Shown here: one piece after another, positions 1-7,893 of the stretch
How the letters are laid out: each line of letters begins with the position of its first letter
How positions within the stretch are numbered: the first letter of the stretch is position 1
Assembly: GCA_029260795.1 (NCBI GenBank)
Contig: JAJDCO010000015.1
Span: forward strand, 110,523-174,522
DNA: 64,000 nt
DNA from: Planctomycetota bacterium
Lineage (GTDB): Bacteria; Planctomycetota; OFTM77
Direction of reading: 5' to 3'
The notes under the pieces: model-generated
What the model saw: only the letters and a program-made list of their open reading frames with translations
Databases searched by the model: none
Told to the model about the DNA's origin: nothing
Program-made: the position numbers and the translations under genes

Positions 1-903
1 GTCAGGGTACCACTGCCCTTCGCACGGGGGCCGAAATACCGTGTGCGGATCGGAAGACAGGCGCACGGTAATCGGGTCGGAGTGCGCGACATCCCCTTCG
101 ACCAACCCCTCGGTGCCTTCGATCCCGAAGTACTGGTGGACGTCGCGTCCGGGAAGGGAGGCATTGTTGTCGAGCACGATGGCGTGTTGACCGTCGGGGA
201 AGTCCATGGCGATCGACGAAACGACATCGCCTTTCATGTTCTGCCCCGGCCGTTTCGGGAGCGAAGCAAAGAGCCGCACGGGCTCCATTCCCATCCAGTA
301 CCGCACGAGATCGAGATGGTGGATCGTCCAGAACAGGATTTGGAAGCGCTCTTCGCGGCCATACCAGGCGTCCTTCGCCCACGACTGTGAGTCGGCGAAG
401 TTGCGCATCTCCCAACGGACCAGGTAGACGTCGCCCAGGTGGCCGTTCTCGATCAGGGAGCGGGCCGCTCGAAAGCGAGGCGCCCAACGAGCGTTCTGAT
501 TAATGGCGAGCACGATGCCACCCTCGCGAGCCATGTCCACGATCCGGCGCGCGGTCGGGAGGTCGTGGGCCAGCGGCTTTTGGATGAGCAGATGCTTTCC
601 AGCCGCAACGGCTGCCTCGACGACTTCGAGTCGTCCCGAGTCGGGAATCGCGATATCCACGACGTCGACGTCGTCACGCTCGACGAGAGCCCGCACATCC
701 GACTCGACGTGTTCGATGCCGAACTGATCCGCCACCGCCCGTGCAGCCTTGGGCAGCACGTCGCAGATCGCGGAGACCGTGAAGCCGGCCTTCTTGTAGG
801 CCGGAAGATGGGCATCGCGAACGATGCCGCCTGCACCGACGACACCAATGCGGAGCGCGGTCTGCGGCCGAGGCGGTTGCGAGGCGATCTCGGGCAGGGG
901 CAT
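1..903 (-). CDS. Gfo/Idh/MocA family oxidoreductase (partial, runs off the window)
   Basis: Predicted NAD(P)-dependent sugar or polyol oxidoreductase; 301 codons are open to base 1, so the C-terminus lies outside the window. Seen: an N-terminal Rossmann loop GVVGAGGI (residues 20-27), then QKP (108-110) in the place of the family's EKP motif, whose Lys is catalytic, followed by NQNARW at the start of the substrate-binding half. The ATG is chosen because it lies only 4 bases beyond the stop of the upstream homologue (908-1918), so the two form one transcript. Family members usually dehydrogenate or isomerise cyclitols and sugars in the cytoplasm; no twin-arginine or other signal is visible here. 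The substrate cannot be read from the sequence. Confidence 0.92.
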   Translation of the reverse strand, partial: MPLPEIASQPPRPQTALRIGVVGAGGIVRDAHLPAYKKAGFTVSAICDVLPKAARAVADQFGIEHVESDVRALVERDDVDVVDIAIPDSGRLEVVEAAVAAGKHLLIQKPLAHDLPTARRIVDMAREGGIVLAINQNARWAPRFRAARSLIENGHLGDVYLVRWEMRNFADSQSWAKDAWYGREERFQILFWTIHHLDLVRYWMGMEPVRLFASLPKRPGQNMKGDVVSSIAMDFPDGQHAIVLDNNASLPGRDVHQYFGIEGTEGLVEGDVAHSDPITVRLSSDPHTVFRPPCEGQWYPD

Positions 904-907
904 GCGC

Positions 908-1918
908 TCAGCTCTCCTCGTTCTGTCGGTACATCTCTTCCATGATCTCGACCACCGTCAGAGCCTCGTCGATCGTGGCTCCGCGGGGAGGCCGTCCCGT
1001 GAGCACACAGTCCGTGATATCGCGAAGCTCACGCGCGTAGTTCTCTTCACCCTCGAATGCCGGGTGGGACTGTCCCGAGAACCCGGCTGGAAGCTCGCCG
1101 ACGGCTTGTCGGCGGAACAGTCGTGTGAAAGGCGGGTGCAGGCCGATCTCGAGCGTACCGTCGATGCCGTAGAGCTCGATGCGCCAGCTCTCGATCCAGT
1201 CGTTCGCCTCCCACCCGCAGCAATCGCCCGCCGCCAACACCTCGCCGAACTCGAGTAAGAAGGCGGCGGAGTCCTCGAAGGGATGCTCGGGCAACCCTTC
1301 GAGCTTGCGAATGCGCGATCGATGTGCCGTCGGCTTGCCCAGCATGAGGATGAGCAGATCCAACATGTGGCAGAAGTCGAGGTAGACCAGGCCACCGCGA
1401 TCTTCGGCGTCGCAGAACCAAGGATCGGTGAGCCAAGGCGCCATCACCGCCGCGTGAAAGCGCACGGTCGTGAGACGGCCCAGGCGTCGATCGGCCAGGA
1501 GTCGCAACGCCGGCTCGACCGAAGGTGCATATCGCAGGTGATAACCGACTTGGCAGAAGACGCCGGACTTCGCGACCGCCGCCTGGACGGTGCGGAGGGT
1601 CGCCAGGTTGTGGGCACCCGGCTTCTCGATGAGCATCGGTACTCCGCGCTCGGCCGCCTCGAGAGCCATCTCGGCATTGAACCGGTTGGTGCCCTCGATG
1701 ATCACGAGCTCGGGTCGCAGCTGGTCGAAGAACCGCTCGGTCGTGTCGAGCACGGGAACGCCCTGCGCGCTCGCGAACGACTCGCGATGGGCCGCCTCCG
1801 GCTCGAAGGCTCCGATGAGATCGAGCTCGGGGATGCGGGTGAGCACGTTGGCTCGGCCGCCCGCATGCGGATGGCTGACACCCAAGAATCCGAGGCGAAT
1901 GGACTTTTCGGCACTCAC
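908..1918 (-). CDS. Gfo/Idh/MocA family oxidoreductase
   Basis: A 336-residue predicted NAD(P)-dependent oxidoreductase, normal length for the family. The nucleotide-binding segment GFLGVSHPHAG (residues 10-20) is a variant of GxGxxG, EKP sits at 98-100 and GYH at 125-127 matches the conserved strand after the Rossmann fold. The GTG start at 1918 is preferred over upstream options because GGGAGA lies about 7 bases before it and the Rossmann fold starts right after; the longer open frame upstream has no signal. It is the first gene of a two-gene operon with 1-903, which suggests paired steps in carbohydrate turnover. The non-canonical dinucleotide loop makes the cofactor preference uncertain. 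Confidence 0.9.
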   Translation of the reverse strand: MSAEKSIRLGFLGVSHPHAGGRANVLTRIPELDLIGAFEPEAAHRESFASAQGVPVLDTTERFFDQLRPELVIIEGTNRFNAEMALEAAERGVPMLIEKPGAHNLATLRTVQAAVAKSGVFCQVGYHLRYAPSVEPALRLLADRRLGRLTTVRFHAAVMAPWLTDPWFCDAEDRGGLVYLDFCHMLDLLILMLGKPTAHRSRIRKLEGLPEHPFEDSAAFLLEFGEVLAAGDCCGWEANDWIESWRIELYGIDGTLEIGLHPPFTRLFRRQAVGELPAGFSGQSHPAFEGEENYARELRDITDCVLTGRPPRGATIDEALTVVEIMEEMYRQNEES

Positions 1919-1983
1919 GTGCCATCTCCCGATCGGTAGTCTTTCATGGCGAGCTCGCGCGGAAGCTACCAGGAGCGGGGCGA

Positions 1984-2010
1984 ACATTGAACTTTGAAGT
2001 TGGAACTCCG
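1984..2010. repeat. TTGAAC-type short intergenic repeat
   Basis: The divergent gap between the oxidoreductases and the SDR gene contains TTGAACTTTGAAGTTGGAAC, with the small dyad AACTT-TG-AAGTT. It resembles the clearer TTGAACG units at 10196-10226, so it may be a decayed copy of the same dispersed element. It could also be only an operator for one of the flanking genes. Confidence 0.35.
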
Positions 2011-2044
2011 AGCAGGCGCTTCGAGCGTCGAATGGGGGATTGAA

Positions 2045-2743
2045 ATGAGCCAGCGCATCGTCATCTCCGGGACCAGTCGCGGACTCGGCCTCGAGTTCAC
2101 TCGCCGATACCTCGAGCGCGGCGAGACGGTTTTCGCTCTCGCGCGGAATCCGAACGACTCCGAGGGCCTGCAGGCTCTGGCTAAGCAGCACCGCGAGCGC
2201 CTGACGCTCATCGCCTGTGATGTCACCGACGACGATGCCGTCGCGCAGGCGGCATCTCAGATCCAGAAGGCCGTGCCGGCGATCGACCTCCTCCTCAACA
2301 ACGCGGGCGTCGGTAGCGGAGCGTCACGCTCTTTCTTGGAGGCCGACCTCGACGACGTCATCGGTGTGCTCCAGGTGAACCTCTTCGGTCCCTGGCGGCT
2401 CAGCCGGGCGCTGGTCGGGACGGTCCAGGCTGGCGAGAGCCCACGCATCGTCCAGATCTCATCTCTGATGGGCTCGATGACGGACAACGGCAGCGGTGGC
2501 TCGTGGTCCTACCGCATCAGCAAGACGGCGTTGAACATGTTCAACCGCAACCTGGGACACGAGCTCGAAGGCGTCACCGTCGCAGCCCTGCACCCGGGCT
2601 GGGTGCAGACCGACATGGGTGGCTCGTCGGCTCCGCTCACGATCGAGGAATCCGTGGCCGCCATGGTCGAGACGATCGACGGCCTCTCGGCTGAGCACAC
2701 CGGACGCTTCTTTGATCGACACGGCGAGGCGTTGCCCTACTGA
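2045..2743 (+). CDS. Short-chain dehydrogenase/reductase (SDR)
   Basis: A 232-residue classical-type SDR, a cytoplasmic NAD(P)(H)-dependent oxidoreductase. Seen in order: nucleotide-binding SGTSRGLG (8-15), NNAG (85-88), the catalytic region with ISS (138-140) and YRISK (Y156, K160), and the PGWVQTDMGG segment after the active site. The ATG at 2045 is used because GGGGG lies 6 bases upstream and the first beta strand starts directly after it; an in-frame upstream ATG would add 17 unstructured residues. The substrate is not readable. It is transcribed away from the two oxidoreductases and stops 94 bases before the ankyrin gene. Confidence 0.92.
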   Translation: MSQRIVISGTSRGLGLEFTRRYLERGETVFALARNPNDSEGLQALAKQHRERLTLIACDVTDDDAVAQAASQIQKAVPAIDLLLNNAGVGSGASRSFLEADLDDVIGVLQVNLFGPWRLSRALVGTVQAGESPRIVQISSLMGSMTDNGSGGSWSYRISKTALNMFNRNLGHELEGVTVAALHPGWVQTDMGGSSAPLTIEESVAAMVETIDGLSAEHTGRFFDRHGEALPY

Positions 2744-2837
2744 TCGAGGTTTGCGGTCTTCCACACCGCGATCGCGGCGCTGGCCGCAGTCGGTTAGCAT
2801 CGCGACGGCCCCAGGTCCTGATCGCGGAGACGACCCC

Positions 2838-3485
2838 ATGAGCGACGCCCCCATCTTCGAGCTGATCGGCTCGGGTGATCTCGAAGCCCTCGAGAAGCTT
2901 CTCGCCGAGCACCCCGAGCAGGCGCGGATGAAGAGCGAGCGTGACATGTCGCCGCTGATGTTGGCGCTCTATCATCGGCAGCCGTCCATGGCGATGCGCA
3001 TTGCTCAAGCGGCTGGCGAGCTCGATCTCTTCGAAGCAACGGCGCTGGGCCGAGCCGAGCGGGTCGCCGAGGTCCTCGACGCAGATCCTGGTCAGGTCGA
3101 GTCGGTCGCGCCCGATGGGTTTCGCGCGCTGCACATCGCGGCTTTCTTTGGACACACCGAGCTGGTCGAGAAGCTTCTGAAGCGCGGCGCTCGAGCCGAC
3201 GTCGTGGCCGCGAACGGCTCGGATCTGCGGCCCCTCCACAGCGCCGCCGCCTGCGGCGACGTCGCGAGCGCTCGCCTTCTTCTCGAGCACGGCGCTCCCG
3301 CGGACGCACAACAGGCAGGTGGCTGGACCGCCCTCCACTCCGCCGCCAAGCACGGCAACCTCGAGCTCGCGAAGCTGCTCCTCGAGCACGGCTCCGATCC
3401 GGAGAAGCCCGCTGCCGATGGTACGACGGCCATCGCGTTCGCAGAAGCCAACACGGAGATGTTGGAGCTGTTGGGAAAGGGCTGA
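2838..3485 (+). CDS. Ankyrin-repeat protein
   Basis: A 215-residue cytoplasmic protein with no signal peptide. At least three good ankyrin repeats run through the second half (cores RALHIAAFFGHTELVEKLL, RPLHSAAACGDVASARLLL and TALHSAAKHGNLELAKLLL), with weaker repeats before and after. Ankyrin stacks bind partner proteins; no catalytic domain is attached. The ATG has GGAG 8 bases upstream. A GC-rich hairpin follows at 3509-3537, so the gene is probably transcribed alone or with the SDR, not with the peptidases downstream. Partner unknown. Confidence 0.9.
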   Translation: MSDAPIFELIGSGDLEALEKLLAEHPEQARMKSERDMSPLMLALYHRQPSMAMRIAQAAGELDLFEATALGRAERVAEVLDADPGQVESVAPDGFRALHIAAFFGHTELVEKLLKRGARADVVAANGSDLRPLHSAAACGDVASARLLLEHGAPADAQQAGGWTALHSAAKHGNLELAKLLLEHGSDPEKPAADGTTAIAFAEANTEMLELLGKG

Positions 3486-3508
3486 GAGGAGCCACGGGAC
3501 TGCTCCGA

Positions 3509-3537
3509 GCGCGGGGGCAGGAGGGTCCCCCCCGCGC
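3509..3537 (+). terminator. Probable terminator hairpin after the ankyrin gene
   Basis: Arms GCGCGGGGG (3509-3517) and CCCCCGCGC (3529-3537) form a perfect 9 bp stem with an 11-base loop, 24 bases after the stop codon. No T-tract follows, which is common in high-GC genomes, so it may be a weak or factor-assisted terminator. Confidence 0.55.
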
Positions 3538-3747
3538 AGGCGTCCGCTCCGCTGCCACGGCACGATCGTCGGTTCGAGGAACGTCGACCGTCAGCTCCGC
3601 GAACGCACTCCACTGGATCGGGGCACCTCGACGGCAGTCCCCGGATCTGGCAAGGCCGCCGCGAATCCGTTCTACTTGTGGCCCGCGCCGGATCGTCCGG
3701 CGTCCTGCCGCTCCTGCCCTCGCCTCGCTCCGGCGAAAGGACCTTCA

Positions 3748-5271
3748 ATGAAGCTGTCCGTTTGTCTCCTGACCCTCTCGGCTTGGCTCTTTCTCCCCTT
3801 CACCGCGCTCGCGCAGCCATCGCTCTCCGAGCAGCTCGCCGCCGCCTTCGAGACGACGCCGGACGACACGGTCGCGCTGACCGAGCACACGCTTTCACTG
3901 CCCGATGAAGACCCGATCGAGTACTACGTCACGACGGGCTACAAGCAGCTCTCGAAAGAGAGCGGGGACGCGCGCGCCAAGATCTTCCACATGGCGTACA
4001 TCAAGAAGGACGAGACGCCGGCGGCCCGACCGATCACGTTCGCCTTCAACGGAGGCCCGGGCTCGTCGTCGGTGTGGCTGCATTTGGGAGCTCTCGGTCC
4101 ACGGCGAGTGGAGATGGGCGAGGACGGCGAGCAGCCGCCCCCACCCTATCGCGTAATCGACAACGTCGGCTCGTGGCTGAGCTTCACCGACCTGGTCTTC
4201 ATCGACCCCGTGAGCACCGGCTTCAGCCGCGCGGCCAACGAGGAGAACGCGGGCGAGTTCCACGGACTTCGGGGTGACATCGAGTCGGTTGGCGAGTTCA
4301 TTCGCCTCTACCTCACCCAACACTCGCGCTGGGAGTCGCCGAAGTTCCTTTGCGGCGAGAGCTACGGCACAACGCGCTCCGCTGGCCTCTCTAAGCACCT
4401 GCTCGACGACGGGATCGCCCTCAACGGAATCGTGCTCGTCTCGTCGATCCTGCAGTTCCAGACGGTCTACTTCGATGCCGGGAATGAACTCCCGTACGCA
4501 CTCTATCTGCCGACCTACGCCGCCACCGCCTGGTACCACCGTCGCCTCGCGCCCGAGCTGCAACGCGACCTGCGCTCGACCCTCGACGAGGTCGAAGCCT
4601 TCGCGCAGAACGAGTACACGGTCGCTTTGATGAAAGGAGATGCGCTCCCCAAAGGAGAGCGTCAGCGCATCGTGAAGCAGCTGGCGCGCTACACGGGCCT
4701 CGACGAACGCTACCTCGAAGAGACGAACCTCCGGATCCGGATCCAGCGCTTCTGCAAGGAGCTGCTGCGCGACCGCGACCGCACGGTCGGCCGACTCGAC
4801 AGCCGCTATCAAGGCATGGATCGGGACCAGGCCGGCGAGAATCCGAGCTACGATCCGAGCATGTCGGCGATCCGTGGCCCCTACACGGGTGCGTTCAATG
4901 CCTATGTGCGCAACGAGCTCGGCTACAAGAGCGACCTCCCCTACGAGATCCTCTCCGGTCGCGTGCATCCCTGGAAGTTCGGCAGCGAGTCCGAGATGGG
5001 ATACGTCGAGGTCGGCCAGGATCTGTCGGCAGCGATGAGCCAGAACCCCTCGCTCAAGGTGTTGGTGGCCTGCGGATACTACGATCTCGCCACTCCGTAC
5101 TTCGCCTCCGAGTACACGATGAATCACCTCGGCCTCGATCCATCCCTGCGCCCGAACATTCGTTTCACGTACTACGAATCGGGACACATGATGTACGTGC
5201 GTGTCCCGGACCTGATCCAGCTCCGCCGCGACGCCGAGTCCTTCTATCGCACGACGCTCGACTCGCTCTGA
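3748..5271 (+). CDS. Secreted serine carboxypeptidase (peptidase family S10)
   Basis: A 507-residue predicted exported carboxypeptidase that removes C-terminal residues from peptides. A Sec signal peptide ends near ALA-QP (about residue 22). The S10 oxyanion motif NGGPGSSS is at 101-108, the nucleophile Ser205 lies in GESYGTTR, and Asp446 (GYYDLATP) and His480 (ESGHMMY) complete the triad. The ATG is chosen for AAAGGA 7 bases upstream and because the signal peptide begins there. It is followed 44 bases later by an M1 aminopeptidase and then by a DPP-IV-like peptidase on the same strand, so the three exopeptidases probably form one peptide-degradation operon. S10 enzymes often work at acidic pH; this is family knowledge only. 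Confidence 0.94.
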   Translation: MKLSVCLLTLSAWLFLPFTALAQPSLSEQLAAAFETTPDDTVALTEHTLSLPDEDPIEYYVTTGYKQLSKESGDARAKIFHMAYIKKDETPAARPITFAFNGGPGSSSVWLHLGALGPRRVEMGEDGEQPPPPYRVIDNVGSWLSFTDLVFIDPVSTGFSRAANEENAGEFHGLRGDIESVGEFIRLYLTQHSRWESPKFLCGESYGTTRSAGLSKHLLDDGIALNGIVLVSSILQFQTVYFDAGNELPYALYLPTYAATAWYHRRLAPELQRDLRSTLDEVEAFAQNEYTVALMKGDALPKGERQRIVKQLARYTGLDERYLEETNLRIRIQRFCKELLRDRDRTVGRLDSRYQGMDRDQAGENPSYDPSMSAIRGPYTGAFNAYVRNELGYKSDLPYEILSGRVHPWKFGSESEMGYVEVGQDLSAAMSQNPSLKVLVACGYYDLATPYFASEYTMNHLGLDPSLRPNIRFTYYESGHMMYVRVPDLIQLRRDAESFYRTTLDSL

Positions 5272-5315
5272 TCCCCAACGACCACCCCGTCATCTGCTGA
5301 ACGAAACGAGAAACC

Positions 5316-7856
5316 ATGCCCTGCTTCGATCGTGAGCGCGATGGCGGTCCGGACGGATTCACGTCCTCGACCACCGAGCCTCAGTACGCACCCGACGTGC
5401 CTCTGCGGCCGACTCATATGGACATCGCGCTCGACGTCGACCTCACCCAAAGGCGAGCCGAGGCGCGTTTGCGACTTCAGGTGACCGCGTCGGCCAAGGC
5501 CCGCACGCTGCGTCTCGACGCGGTCGGTTTGGACATCCGGTCGGTTGCAGGAACGCCGGCACTCACGAGCCGATCGGACGGTCGACACTTGACGATCACG
5601 TTCGAAGAAGCGCTCACGCCGGGCGCCCAAGCCGAGGTCGACATCCAGTACACCATCGATCGACCGATCACCGGCATGCAGTTCTCGACTCCCGACCCGT
5701 CCTATCCGAACCGGCCCCTCCTGGTCGCCACCGATCACGAGACCGAGCGAGCACGCTACTGGCTGCCGTGCATCGATCATCCGACCGTGCGGTCGACCTT
5801 CGCCCTGCACCTGACAGTACCCGACGATCTGGTCGTCGTGGCCGGTGGCAGCTGCGAGAAGGAGGAGCCGGCGTCCTTGGGCCGCAAGACGAGCCATTGG
5901 CGCCTGGACTATCCGTGCCCGGCCTATCTCTTCTGCTTCGCGGCCGGTGAGCTCGTGACTTACGAAGACGAGAGTGTCGACGGCCTCTCGATCGCCTATC
6001 ACGCACCGAAAGGCACCGACCCTCGCGACCTCGCCCGCTCTTTCGACCGCACGCCAGCGATGGTGCGCTGGCTTCAGGAACACCTGGGTGCCAAGCTTCC
6101 CTTTCCGAAGTACCACCAGATCGCGGTACCCGACATCGGCGGCGCGATGGAGAACATCTCGCTGGTGACCTGGGATGCGCAGTTCGTCCTCGACCAGACG
6201 CTCGCAAAAGAGTGGGCGCATCTCGACGACATCATCAATCTCCACGAGATGGCGCACAGCTACTTCGGTGACGCCATCGTCATCCGGCACTTCGACCACG
6301 CCTGGCTCAAGGAGTCGTGGGCGACCTACCTCGAGGTGGCATGGCTCGAGGACGTGCGCGGCCGCGAGGAGCGCGACTACGAGCTCATCCTCGAGCGGCA
6401 GGGCTACTTCGCCGAAACGAAGGAGTACGTCCGCCCCATCGTGACGCGTCACTACGACTCGAGCTGGATGATGTTCGACCGCCACTTGTATCCCGGCGGA
6501 TCCTGGCGGCTGCACATGCTCCGCGGCCTTCTCGGCAACGAGGTGTTTTGGACCGCGGTGCGGGACTACGTCGCTCGCTATCAGGGCGAGGTCGTCGAGA
6601 CGGATGACTTCCGCCGCGTGCTGGAGCAGCACTCGAGCCGCGATTTGGTCCGCTTCTTCGATCAGTGGATCTATGGCCGAGGCTATCCCAAGCTCAAGGG
6701 CACCTTCCAGTACGACGCCGAAGCCGGTCTCGTGACCCTCCGACTCGAGCAGACCCAGGTCGACGCGGATCGTCAGATCGGGCTCTTCGACCTGGCCCTC
6801 GACATCGAGGTCGAGGACGAGCAGGGCATCCGACGAGGACGAGTCGCCTTCGAAGGCGCTCACGGCAGCCTGGCGATTCCCGTTCAGGGCGCTCCTCGGC
6901 AAGTTCGAATCGATCCCGAGCTCACGACGCTGTTCGAGCTCGAGCTGGATCCCGGCGAGGACATCCTGGAACGGACACTGACCCAGGCACCCGACCTCGC
7001 CAACCGCCTCTGGGCCGGTCGCACGTTGATCCGGGCGGGAACCTCGTCTGCTTGGACCCGGCTCGCCCGTGCGCTCGCCACCGAGCCCTTCCATGGAGTG
7101 CGCGCCCAGCTCGCCAAGTCCCTCGCCGAATCGCGGCGCGGAGAGGCGGTCGACATCCTCGCAGAGGTCCTGCTCCGGGAGACGGAGCCACGAGCTCTCG
7201 AGCCGATCGCTGCGGCCTGCGGGGAGCTGCGAGACGAGCGCCTCGCCGAGGCCCTGCGGAGCTGGCTCGATCGGAAGGACCTGCCGTATCGCGGTCACGC
7301 CCGCGCACTCGAGTCACTCGGCGCGCAACGCGATCTTCGAGATCTCCCCCGCCTGATCGCAGCCGCCGACGATCCGGGTTTTGGCGGTCTCGTGCGTTCC
7401 GGCGCCCTGGCTGGGCTCGGACACCATCGATCCCGTCAGGCCTTCGAGCAGCTTTCGACTCGCCTTGCCTATGGGGCCGAGCGTTGGGAGTGTCGCGTCG
7501 CGGCGATCGTGGGGTTCGCGCGTGCAGCCGAGTGGCAGCCAGAGGAGCTTCGAAAGCAGGCTCGAGAGGCCTTGGTCGATCTTCTGCGGGATCCGACCGA
7601 GAAGGTCCGGCGGACGGCGATCGACGGGCTGGTTTTGCTCGGCGCGACCGAGGCGAAGGCCGCGGTCGAGGCCACCGAAAGCTCTTTCGCCGCTCAATGG
7701 GCACCCTGGGTTCGACGTCGAGTGCAAAAGCTCGCAACCAGCGGCGACGGCGCCGCGAGCGAGAAGCTCCGCTCGCAGATCGAGAAGCTCGAGAAGCGCG
7801 TTGCCGATCTCGAGTCCCATCAACGAGACGAGGCCGCCGAGGAGGCTGCCCGCTAG
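5316..7856 (+). CDS. M1 family aminopeptidase with C-terminal HEAT-like region
   Basis: An 846-residue zinc aminopeptidase that releases N-terminal residues. The exopeptidase motif GAMEN is at 276-280 and the zinc site is HEMAH (310-314) with Glu333 exactly 18 residues later. After about residue 560 the protein turns into helical HEAT-like repeats and ends in a charged coiled-coil stretch (IEKLEKRVADLE). No signal peptide is seen, so it may be cytoplasmic although both flanking peptidases are exported. It is the middle gene of the S10-M1-S9B cluster with gaps of 44 and 37 bases. A second M1 gene at 33368-36013 shares the same M1 plus HEAT architecture but has a signal-like N-terminus. Confidence 0.94.
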   Translation: MPCFDRERDGGPDGFTSSTTEPQYAPDVPLRPTHMDIALDVDLTQRRAEARLRLQVTASAKARTLRLDAVGLDIRSVAGTPALTSRSDGRHLTITFEEALTPGAQAEVDIQYTIDRPITGMQFSTPDPSYPNRPLLVATDHETERARYWLPCIDHPTVRSTFALHLTVPDDLVVVAGGSCEKEEPASLGRKTSHWRLDYPCPAYLFCFAAGELVTYEDESVDGLSIAYHAPKGTDPRDLARSFDRTPAMVRWLQEHLGAKLPFPKYHQIAVPDIGGAMENISLVTWDAQFVLDQTLAKEWAHLDDIINLHEMAHSYFGDAIVIRHFDHAWLKESWATYLEVAWLEDVRGREERDYELILERQGYFAETKEYVRPIVTRHYDSSWMMFDRHLYPGGSWRLHMLRGLLGNEVFWTAVRDYVARYQGEVVETDDFRRVLEQHSSRDLVRFFDQWIYGRGYPKLKGTFQYDAEAGLVTLRLEQTQVDADRQIGLFDLALDIEVEDEQGIRRGRVAFEGAHGSLAIPVQGAPRQVRIDPELTTLFELELDPGEDILERTLTQAPDLANRLWAGRTLIRAGTSSAWTRLARALATEPFHGVRAQLAKSLAESRRGEAVDILAEVLLRETEPRALEPIAAACGELRDERLAEALRSWLDRKDLPYRGHARALESLGAQRDLRDLPRLIAAADDPGFGGLVRSGALAGLGHHRSRQAFEQLSTRLAYGAERWECRVAAIVGFARAAEWQPEELRKQAREALVDLLRDPTEKVRRTAIDGLVLLGATEAKAAVEATESSFAAQWAPWVRRRVQKLATSGDGAASEKLRSQIEKLEKRVADLESHQRDEAAEEAAR

Positions 7857-7893
7857 CGCGTCCAGTTCGTTCCGTCCAGAAAGGCCTCGACTC

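Noticed and set aside
453..848. Open frame inside the first oxidoreductase, same strand
   Set aside because: Ser/Arg-rich translation in a shifted frame; the oxidoreductase frame carries the Rossmann and QKP motifs.
3895..5187. 430-residue open frame antisense to the S10 gene
   Set aside because: Shadow of the S10 coding sequence with biased composition; no independent start signal.
5244..7298. 684-residue open frame antisense to the first M1 gene
   Set aside because: Long antisense frames are expected in high-GC genes; no motif or ribosome-binding site, and the M1 frame is certain.
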